From contig JBGUHV010000125.1 in the NCBI GenBank assembly GCA_045112425.1, positions 1 to 11,636 of the forward strand: 11,636 bases of DNA. Direction: 5' to 3'. A model generated the notes under the pieces. The model saw nothing but the letters and a program-made list of their open reading frames with translations. It searched no databases and was not told the origin of the DNA. Source of the stretch: CAG-103 sp045112425. Lineage in GTDB: Bacteria; Bacillota; Clostridia; Oscillospirales; Oscillospiraceae. Within the stretch, counting starts at the first letter, position 1. Every line of letters starts with the position of its first letter. Shown piece by piece: positions 1-5,020 of this stretch. The translations under genes and the position numbers were made by a program.

Positions 1-82
1 GGAACCAATCCACAGCATCCTCTGCAGTGTAGCACACAGACGCCAAACAGGCGACTGTAGCTGCTGCTTTATATAATACAAG

Positions 83-102
83 GGGCGATTCACGAATCGC
101 CC
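83..102 (-). terminator. Second hairpin behind the copy-1 RNA element
   Basis: A 9 bp perfect inverted repeat (83-91 with 94-102). On the minus strand it is followed by CTTGTATTA, a weak T-rich tail. It lies just beyond the better terminator at 106-138, so it may be a backup terminator for the minus-strand operon. The roughly 80 bases to its left, up to the window edge, show no gene I can support. Short frames are open there on both strands, but none has a credible start with a ribosome site. Confidence 0.35.
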
Positions 103-105
103 GCT

Positions 106-138
106 AAACGAAAAACGGGACGCCAGATAGGGCGTCCC
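106..138 (-). terminator. Rho-independent terminator closing the copy-1 RNA element
   Basis: On the minus strand an 8 bp stem (138-131 with 124-117, six-base loop) is followed by GTTTTTCGTTT (116-106). This is a classical intrinsic terminator and marks the likely 3' end of transcripts from the desulfoferrodoxin operon and of the structured element upstream. Its sequence is unrelated to the hairpin at the equivalent place in the second copy, so position and function are conserved rather than sequence. Confidence 0.7.
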
Positions 139-306
139 AGTTTGTGTTTATGATTTGCCTCGCAGAGTTCGCGCAATGCGCGAATAATTCATCAATCCGT
201 TTTTCCGGCGACATGTGCGGCGGAAAAACTCCCTCAGGCGAGCGCGACGCTCGCCTCTCGTGTCGACCAAACGGGGGCAAGGCCCCGTGCGATAAACACG
301 AGTATT

Positions 307-341
307 TCAAAAGAGAGCCTGCTCAGCAGGCTCTCTTTTGA
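307..341 (-). terminator. Hairpin A of copy 1, behind the desulfoferrodoxin gene
   Basis: Inverted repeat 307-322 with 326-341 (16 bp, three-base loop), with outer arms AAAAGAGAGCC / GGCTCTCTTTT. It begins four bases after the stop codon at 345 and would act as an intrinsic terminator, its T-run being part of the stem. The same outer arm sequence, with a different apical stem, opens copy 2 at 4782, so it belongs to the repeat element. Confidence 0.65.
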
Positions 342-344
342 GGT

Positions 345-716
345 TTATTCGCTCTTCCAAAGCCCGTGCAGGTTGCAGTAGGCATACGCCGCCACAACCT
401 CGTCGCCCTCGAGCAGGGCGAACTGCACCTCGGGCTTGTCCTCCGCCGTGAGCTCCTTGCGCTGATTGCCGCACTTGGTCTGCAGGGCGACCCACTTGAT
501 GAGGTGCGCCTCGGTCATCGGGTGCTCCACGCTGCTGACCTTCACGGTCACAACATTGCCGTCCACGGAGACGACGGGAACGTGCTTCTCCACCGCGGCG
601 TCCACGGTGTTGGGCTCGAGGACCTCCATGGCCTTGCCGCAGCAGTGCACGGGGCCGCAGTTTTCCTCGACGGCGGCGACGATGGTGCCGCAGGCAGAAC
701 ATTTGTAGAACTTCAT
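345..716 (-). CDS. Desulfoferrodoxin (class II superoxide reductase)
   Basis: This 123-residue cytoplasmic protein reduces superoxide to hydrogen peroxide without making oxygen, normally taking electrons from rubredoxin. It is a typical oxygen-defence enzyme of anaerobes. The N-terminal desulforedoxin domain has the four cysteines of the Fe(SCys)4 centre (C6, C9, C25, C26). The C-terminal neelaredoxin domain has all five ligands of the catalytic iron (H45, H65, H71, C114, H117). The Glu-Lys pair before the first His (E43-K44) matches the known catalytic loop. Length is normal for the family. The start is supported by AAAGGAG eight bases upstream. It is the last gene of the minus-strand cluster, 28 bases behind the PfkB gene, and is followed by the structured RNA element. 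No rubredoxin gene is in view. Identification is firm. Confidence 0.96.
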   Translation of the reverse strand: MKFYKCSACGTIVAAVEENCGPVHCCGKAMEVLEPNTVDAAVEKHVPVVSVDGNVVTVKVSSVEHPMTEAHLIKWVALQTKCGNQRKELTAEDKPEVQFALLEGDEVVAAYAYCNLHGLWKSE

Positions 717-744
717 TTGATTTGCTCCTTTCTGTCTCTTTGTT

Positions 745-1692
745 TTATTCGGTTGTCAGATGCTTCACTCTCTCCGGGTCCAGATCCAGCTCCTCCGGCC
801 GGAACCGCGGACAGACGTTTTCCTTGGTTGCAATGACGGAGGCGGCCAGGCGCGTGCCGATCACGCAGCTCTCGCCGAGCGTCTTGCCGTAGGTCAGCCC
901 GATGGCGACGCCGGCAAAGAAGCTGTCTCCCGCGCCGGTGGTGTCGATCACGTCGACCTTCCACGCGGGGCAGACGCCCATCTCTCCGTCGATCTCGGCA
1001 TAGACCGCGCCGGCGCCGCCCATCGTGACGATCATGCGGCGGATCTGCGCCTGGGCAATGCGGCGCGCGAGCACGAACTGAAACTCCTCCGGCTCATAGC
1101 GCTCATATTCCTCCGAGAACAGCAGCCCCGCCTCCTGCACATTGCACACGATGCAGGCCACGCGCTGCAGCAGATCGCGCCGCTCCATGGCGATGGACAT
1201 GTTGGAAACCACGGCGTAAATGTCCTTCTGGTGCCGTTCGGCGAGATCGAAGATCTGCTTTAAGAGCGGCACCTCCATGTCGATCTCCACGACGATGCTG
1301 TCCGCGCTTGCGAAGATCTCGTCTCCGCGCTCCCAGAGCAGCTCGCCGATGGCCTCGAGCGCCGGGCGGCGGGAGATGGAGGCGACCACGTCGCCATGAT
1401 TGTCAAACACGGCGAGCCAGGTGCCGAGCCCGTCGTCCGTGCGGAGGATGTAGTCCGTGTTCACATGGTGGCGCTTGAGCTTCTCGAGCACGTCGGTGCT
1501 CGTGCCGCTCTGGTCGAGCACGGTCACGAAGGTGGGGCGCAGCTCCACGTTCGCAATGTCCTCCGCCACGTTTCGCGCCACGCCGCCGTGCACCTGGCGC
1601 ACGCGGCCGGCGTTGCGCCCGGCGGGGATGAACTGCGTGTCCGGATAGCCCTTGATGTCCACAAATGTGGATCCGAAAACAACGATTCCCAT
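745..1692 (-). CDS. PfkB-family sugar/nucleoside kinase (pseudouridine kinase-like)
   Basis: This 315-residue protein is an ATP-dependent kinase of the ribokinase/PfkB fold. The C-terminal PfkB signature DTTGAGDSF is at 250-258, with catalytic base D256 in the GAGD anion hole. The NxxE Mg/phosphate motif is at N184-E187. The N-terminal substrate-side motif HGGVARN (35-41), followed by AED, resembles pseudouridine kinases (PsuK) more than ribokinase or fructokinase. No psuG glycosidase lies nearby, so the substrate is left open. An in-frame ATG 12 codons upstream (1728) was not chosen because it lies inside the preceding cardiolipin synthase gene. The ATG at 1692 has AAAAGGA seven bases upstream (1700-1706) and starts the family's beta-strand (GIVVFGS). 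It lies 19 bases behind the cardiolipin synthase gene, in the same operon. Confidence 0.9.
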   Translation of the reverse strand: MGIVVFGSTFVDIKGYPDTQFIPAGRNAGRVRQVHGGVARNVAEDIANVELRPTFVTVLDQSGTSTDVLEKLKRHHVNTDYILRTDDGLGTWLAVFDNHGDVVASISRRPALEAIGELLWERGDEIFASADSIVVEIDMEVPLLKQIFDLAERHQKDIYAVVSNMSIAMERRDLLQRVACIVCNVQEAGLLFSEEYERYEPEEFQFVLARRIAQAQIRRMIVTMGGAGAVYAEIDGEMGVCPAWKVDVIDTTGAGDSFFAGVAIGLTYGKTLGESCVIGTRLAASVIATKENVCPRFRPEELDLDPERVKHLTTE

Positions 1693-1711
1693 AGCTTTAT
1701 CCTTTTCTCTC

Positions 1712-3286
1712 TTACATGAGCGGTGCAATGATTTTTAAGAGTGACCCAGCCGCCTTGTAGCCGAAGGCGGTTTTTTTGATCGTCTCAAACGTTACGGGGC
1801 GGCAGAGCGCGAGCGTCTCCTGAAAGTCCTGCTCGATGCGCGGGATGCAGCTGCACTGATAGAGATACGCCGCGCACTCGAAGTGGTGGTAGAGGCTGCG
1901 GTAGTCAAAGTTGATGGTGCCCACGACGGCCTTCTCCTCGTCCGACACGCAGACCTTCGCGTGCACGAAGCCCGGCGTGTATTCAAAGATCTGCACGCCC
2001 GCCTCGGTCAGCGAGCGGTAGTGCGTTTTGGCGAGGGCGTAGGCGGCCTTCTTGTCCGGAATGCCGGGCAGGATGAGCTTCACGTCCACGCCGCGCTGGG
2101 CGGCGAACTTCAGCGCCGTCTCCATTTCGCCGTCGAGAATGAGATACGGCGTCATGATGTGCACATAGTCCGTCGCGCGGTAGAGCACGTCGATATACAC
2201 CGTCTCGCCCACGCGGTAGCCGTCGAGCGGGCAGTCGCCGTAGGGCAGCACAAAGCCGGACGGGTTCTCGCTCGGCACGGGCGCTCTGCTCACGAAGGGC
2301 TCAAACTCCGCCTCGTGCTCGTCGATGTTCCACATCTGCAGAAACAGCAGCAGAAAGCTCATCGCGGCGCCGCCGCGCAGCCGGATCGCGACGTCCTTCC
2401 AGTGGCCGAAGCGCTCCACGCGGTTGATATACTCGTCCGCGAGATTTACGCCGCCCGTGAAGGCGACCTTCCCGTCCACGACGAGGATTTTGCGGTGGTC
2501 TCGGTAATTGTAGTGCGAGGAGACGAGCGGCATGATCGGCGCGAATTTTTTGGCCTTGATACCGTGCTGCCGGAGCCGCTCGCAGTAGTCCGCGGGGAGC
2601 TGGCTTAATTCGCACATGCCGTCGTACATCACGCGCACGTCCAGGCCGGCCTTCGCCTTCTCAATGAGAACGTCGAGCACGCGCCCCCACATATAGCCCT
2701 CCTCGATGATGAAATACTCGAGGAAGATAAACTCCTCCGCCTCGCGCAAGGCCTGCAGCATGGCCTCGAATTTCTCCTCGCCGGAGGGGAAGTAGGTCAC
2801 GTCCGTGTCGTCATAGATCGGGAAGCTGCCGCTGCGGTTGAGATACTTCGCCAGATCGTCCATGCCGGAGCCGCCGAGCTCGAGCCGGTCATACACCGTC
2901 GGGTCCTGCGGCAGCGCGTCCGTCGTCTGCTGCACGAGCGCTTCCACGCGCGTGCGGCTCGACCGGTGGCCGAAGTTCATCTGCGTGAAGAACAGAAACG
3001 CCGCGCCCGGCAGGGGCAGGATTGCGATGAGGAACATCCATGTGAGCTTGGCCGAGGCGTCCATCTCGTTGTTGAAGAGATAGACGATCATCACAAGCGA
3101 GAAGACGCCCTGCACCGCCGCCAGCTGCGGCACGTATTCCAGCAGCCAGTTGAACGCGCCGAAGAGGATCGCGACCTGCAGAATCAGCAGCAGCGCAATC
3201 ACAAAGAACCGGCTGAACACGAGGTGCAGCAGCCCCTTCTTCATGGGCTTGGCCAATCTGGTTACGACTTCGCTGTTGTTATCCAT
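1712..3286 (-). CDS. cls: Cardiolipin synthase (phospholipase D family)
   Basis: This 524-residue membrane enzyme joins two phosphatidylglycerol molecules into cardiolipin and glycerol at the inner leaflet. Hydrophobic segments lie at about 24-44, 60-72 and 82-100. Two phospholipase D catalytic motifs follow: HRK..(4)..D at H264, K266, D271, with GG further on, and HAK..(4)..D at H442, K444, D449, with the downstream GTINFDYRS. Length and layout match bacterial Cls proteins. The ATG lies seven bases behind the stop of the upstream membrane-protein gene and has no strong ribosome site of its own. Translation is therefore probably coupled to that gene. A later Met at residue 16 also lacks a good site, so the longer form is kept. 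Second gene of the minus-strand operon. Confidence 0.95.
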   Translation of the reverse strand: MDNNSEVVTRLAKPMKKGLLHLVFSRFFVIALLLILQVAILFGAFNWLLEYVPQLAAVQGVFSLVMIVYLFNNEMDASAKLTWMFLIAILPLPGAAFLFFTQMNFGHRSSRTRVEALVQQTTDALPQDPTVYDRLELGGSGMDDLAKYLNRSGSFPIYDDTDVTYFPSGEEKFEAMLQALREAEEFIFLEYFIIEEGYMWGRVLDVLIEKAKAGLDVRVMYDGMCELSQLPADYCERLRQHGIKAKKFAPIMPLVSSHYNYRDHRKILVVDGKVAFTGGVNLADEYINRVERFGHWKDVAIRLRGGAAMSFLLLFLQMWNIDEHEAEFEPFVSRAPVPSENPSGFVLPYGDCPLDGYRVGETVYIDVLYRATDYVHIMTPYLILDGEMETALKFAAQRGVDVKLILPGIPDKKAAYALAKTHYRSLTEAGVQIFEYTPGFVHAKVCVSDEEKAVVGTINFDYRSLYHHFECAAYLYQCSCIPRIEQDFQETLALCRPVTFETIKKTAFGYKAAGSLLKIIAPLM

Positions 3287-3293
3287 CCGGCGG

Positions 3294-4040
3294 TCAGTTC
3301 CCGTCCGTCACCACGGTGGTGATGTTGTCCTGCTGCGCACAGAAGTAGCACAGGCGGGTGCGGCCGGCGGCCACGGCCTGCTCCACAGTGCCGACGGTGA
3401 GCGTCTCGCTCTGATTCAGGCTGGAGCAGTCCTCGTGCGTGTGATACACCTTGCCGAAGGGCGCCCAGTAGACCTGCTCGTCGCCGAGGGCCTCGACGGC
3501 GGCGTCGAGCTGTTCCTCGGAGATGGGGTTGAAGTCATAGCTGCTCACGCCGCCGATCAGCAGCGCGATGATGGCCACGACCGTGCAGATGGCCTTGGTC
3601 TTCTTGTCGAGATCCTTGTTTGCGAGCATGAGGATCACGAGCGGCACGAACGCCACCACGCACACGATCACGCCCATGTTGTTCCAGAGCCAGAACTTCG
3701 CGGGGCTGGCCTCCGAGGCGGGGTCGATGTGGTTGGCCTTCTTCCAGAGCTGCGAGCCGATGATCACGCACGCGAGATCGAGCACCAGCAGCACGATCAG
3801 CTGCCACATCACGGGCAGGAAGGTCATGTGAATCTTGCCCAGCAGCACCAGCACGGCCAGCACCTCAAACACGATGGCGGCGGCCCAGAGGCAGCACGCG
3901 CCGATGCGCAGCGCCTTCGGATTGCCGACTTCCTTTGCGGGCTTGAGATTGGGCGCAGCCTGCGGCTTCGGGGCGGAGCCGGGCTTCACCTGCTCGCCGG
4001 TATCGGCGGAGACGATTTTATGTTCTTTCTTTTGTGCCAT
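3294..4040 (-). CDS. Four-helix membrane protein with C-terminal Cys/His zinc-type motif
   Basis: I do not recognise a named family. The 248-residue protein has a polar, Lys/Pro-rich N-terminus (1-44), four predicted membrane helices (about 45-68, 73-97, 120-140 and 147-165), and a soluble tail (166-248). The tail carries YHTHEDC...L...A...G...CYFC, with H200, H202, C205, C231 and C234. This H/C plus CxxC layout, with a conserved-looking A/G stretch before the pair, resembles the short Ada-type zinc-binding module seen at the end of nuclease-like and exported proteins. Zinc binding is inferred. The open frame extends upstream into copy 2 of the RNA element, but the start at 4040 has AAGGAG six bases upstream (4047-4052) and is clearly the true one. 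First gene of the operon, tightly followed by cls, which suggests an envelope role. Confidence 0.85.
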   Translation of the reverse strand: MAQKKEHKIVSADTGEQVKPGSAPKPQAAPNLKPAKEVGNPKALRIGACCLWAAAIVFEVLAVLVLLGKIHMTFLPVMWQLIVLLVLDLACVIIGSQLWKKANHIDPASEASPAKFWLWNNMGVIVCVVAFVPLVILMLANKDLDKKTKAICTVVAIIALLIGGVSSYDFNPISEEQLDAAVEALGDEQVYWAPFGKVYHTHEDCSSLNQSETLTVGTVEQAVAAGRTRLCYFCAQQDNITTVVTDGN

Positions 4041-4046
4041 AACGAA

Positions 4047-4052
4047 CTCCTT
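4047..4052 (-). promoter_or_regulatory. Ribosome binding site that fixes the start at 4040
   Basis: On the minus strand this reads AAGGAG, six bases before the ATG at 4040. It decides between this start and a much longer open frame that runs back through the DUF937 gene and the RNA element to about 5024. Confidence 0.85.
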
Positions 4053-4083
4053 TTCTTTGAAGTGGTTGTAGTTACACAAGTTT

Positions 4084-4112
4084 ATTTTACTACCGAACCG
4101 ACACACGCGCAA
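4084..4112 (-). promoter_or_regulatory. Probable sigma-A promoter of the membrane protein-cls-kinase-desulfoferrodoxin operon
   Basis: On the minus strand TTGCGC (4112-4107) is followed after 17 bases by TAAAAT (4089-4084). The -10 is good; the -35 matches only its first half. It would give a leader of about 40 bases to the start at 4040. It lies nearly back to back with the plus-strand promoter at 4122-4150. Confidence 0.5.
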
Positions 4113-4121
4113 CAGTTTTTG

Positions 4122-4150
4122 TTGACGATTCGTCCAAAAGAGCGTAAAAT
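4122..4150 (+). promoter_or_regulatory. Sigma-A promoter of the DUF937 gene
   Basis: TTGACG (4122-4127), a 17-base spacer, then TAAAAT (4145-4150). This is a near-consensus housekeeping promoter in an AT-rich island of an otherwise GC-rich window. Transcription should begin near 4157, giving a leader of about 55 bases. Confidence 0.75.
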
Positions 4151-4156
4151 AATACC

Positions 4157-4173
4157 GACAGGGCAGACCTGTC
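4157..4173 (+). promoter_or_regulatory. Hairpin at the 5' end of the DUF937 leader
   Basis: GACAGG (4157-4162) pairs with CCTGTC (4168-4173) around a five-base loop, starting about where transcription should begin. It could be an mRNA-stabilising 5' hairpin or a short operator. No regulator is identifiable from it. Confidence 0.35.
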
Positions 4174-4211
4174 TGAAAAACGACACTATGATATGATCGG
4201 AGGATTATCCC

Positions 4212-4784
4212 ATGGACATCACTTCTTTGCTGGGTACCGTCGTATCCCAGGACAGCCTGAATCAGATCAGCCGCGCCGCGGACGTGCCCACCAAGGACGT
4301 GCAGAGCGTGCTCCTGTCCGCGCTGCCTTCTCTGCTTGGCGGTGCGCTGAATCAGGCCAATGACGCGAGCACCGCTTCCGGCTTCGCCGGCGCGCTGAAT
4401 CAGCACGCGGCGTCGAACACCTCCAATCTCGGCTCCTTCCTGAGCAGCGTCGATCTCGATGACGGCGCGAAGATCATCGGCCACCTCCTCGGCAGCAGCT
4501 CCAACGCCGTGGCGCAGCAGGCGGCGGAGAAGTCCGGCCTGAGCCTCGGCCAGACGCTGAAGATTCTCTCCATCGCGGCGCCCCTGATCATGAGCCTGCT
4601 CGGCAAGACCGCGCAGAGCCAGCAGACCCAGGCCGCCGCGCAGACGGCGGGCAACTTCACCCCGTTCCAGACGACCTCTGCGCAGACGACGCAGCAGGCC
4701 TCCGGCATCAACGTCGGCAGCATCATGAGCGCCCTGCTCAAGAACGTCGATATCGGCAAGATTCTGCTGAGCCTGCTCAAGTAA
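4212..4784 (+). CDS. DUF937 family protein
   Basis: This 190-residue protein is probably cytoplasmic: no signal peptide or clear membrane helix. The N-terminal part (about 1-130) is a helical DUF937-type domain with repeated leucine/glycine patches (LLGTV, LPSLLGGAL, FAGALNQ, LLGSSS). A Gln/Thr/Ala-rich linker follows (about 132-165), then a short hydrophobic helical tail (IMSALLKNVDIGKILLSLLK) that repeats the style of the N-terminus. The biochemical role of DUF937 proteins is not established. The start is backed by GGAGG eight bases upstream and a near-consensus promoter. It is transcribed alone, divergently from the cls operon. Its TAA stop forms the outermost pairs of the hairpin that opens copy 2 of the structured element. 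Confidence 0.85.
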   Translation: MDITSLLGTVVSQDSLNQISRAADVPTKDVQSVLLSALPSLLGGALNQANDASTASGFAGALNQHAASNTSNLGSFLSSVDLDDGAKIIGHLLGSSSNAVAQQAAEKSGLSLGQTLKILSIAAPLIMSLLGKTAQSQQTQAAAQTAGNFTPFQTTSAQTTQQASGINVGSIMSALLKNVDIGKILLSLLK

Positions 4785-4827
4785 AACCAAAAGAGAGAGC
4801 CGCTTGCGGCTCTCTCTTTTGGTTTTA
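4782..4827 (+). terminator. Hairpin A of copy 2; contains the DUF937 stop codon
   Basis: A perfect 22 bp inverted repeat (4782-4803 with 4806-4827) around a two-base centre, ending in CTCTTTTGGTTTT. It should work as a strong intrinsic terminator and is nearly symmetric, so it may act in both directions. The stop codon TAA (4782-4784) is within the stem, so a terminating ribosome would cover its base. The AAAAGAGAG arms are shared with copy 1 at 307-341. Confidence 0.75.
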
Positions 4828-4985
4828 AAACTCGCTCTTATCGCGCGGGGCCTTGCCCCGCTTGGTCGGAGCGAGGGGCTGGCGTCGCGCCAGCCCGAGG
4901 GAGTTTTTCCTCCGCACATGTCGCCGGAAAAACGGATTTGATTCGATTTGCCCTGACGGGCAAACTCTGCGAGGCTATTATGCGG

Positions 4986-5017
4986 TCTCCCCGACCAATT
5001 TGTTCGGGGAGATTTTT
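4986..5017 (+). terminator. Rho-independent terminator closing the copy-2 RNA element
   Basis: TCTCCCCGA (4986-4994) pairs with TCGGGGAGA (5004-5012) around a nine-base loop, followed by TTTTT. A strong plus-strand intrinsic terminator, ending four bases before the stop codon of the convergent amylase gene. It lacks a T-run on the minus strand, so it is a poor terminator for the amylase. Confidence 0.8.
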
Positions 5018-5020
5018 GTA

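Larger units (their letters stand above)
106..341 (-). ncRNA. Structured repeat element, copy 1 (putative 3'-UTR or non-coding RNA)
   Basis: This element starts four bases behind the stop codon of the desulfoferrodoxin gene, in the same direction. Read on the minus strand it contains: hairpin A (307-341); stem P1 (302-296 with 263-257) enclosing an internal loop (TTATCGC / TTGGTCG) and a G+C-rich hairpin P2; stem P3 (256-248 with 244-236, 9 bp); stem P4 (229-222 with 206-199) with a 15-base conserved loop; stem P5 (184-178 with 174-168); then conserved ACTCTGCGAGGC and a terminator. Every part except the last hairpin recurs in the copy at 4782-5017. P1, P3 and P5 differ there by paired, compensating changes. 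Function is unknown. It could be a stand-alone RNA processed from the mRNA tail, an mRNA 3' regulatory element, or a mobile palindromic cassette. Strand is inferred from gene co-direction and the terminal T-run. Confidence 0.7.
4782..5017 (+). ncRNA. Structured repeat element, copy 2 (putative 3'-UTR or non-coding RNA)
   Basis: Second copy of the element at 106-341, now on the plus strand behind the DUF937 gene. Parts in order: hairpin A; P1 (4831-4837 with 4869-4875); internal loop 4838-4844 / 4862-4868; P2 (4845-4851 with 4855-4861); P3 (4876-4884 with 4888-4896); P4 (4903-4910 with 4926-4933) with conserved loop 4911-4925; P5 (4947-4953 with 4958-4964); conserved ACTCTGCGAGGC (4964-4975); terminator hairpin B (4986-5017). 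Relative to copy 1, P1 changes from CTCGTGT/ACACGAG to CTCGCTC/GAGCGAG, and P3 and P5 also change on both sides while staying perfectly paired. Loops and joints are almost identical. No room for an internal promoter is seen, so it is probably transcribed with DUF937. Confidence 0.7.

Noticed and set aside
1..82. Possible gene end or TATAAT-type promoter at the left edge (TATAAT at 72-77)
   Set aside because: No -35 is present at a proper distance, and the short open frames at the edge cannot be tied to any family from so few residues.
1693..1728. Earlier in-frame ATG for the PfkB gene at 1728
   Set aside because: It would overlap the cls coding end and add a charged 12-residue leader. The ATG at 1692 has its own AAAAGGA site and begins at the conserved first strand.
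3150..4196. 348-codon plus-strand open frame over the membrane-protein gene
   Set aside because: It is antisense to a gene with clear membrane helices and a ribosome site. Its His/Asp/Arg-rich composition is typical of a shadow frame.
4862..4998. Seven-base complement between the internal loop TTGGTCG (4862-4868) and CGACCAA in the terminator (4992-4998), a possible pseudoknot
   Set aside because: The terminator of copy 1 lacks CGACCAA although its internal loop is identical, so the pairing is not conserved and is probably chance.
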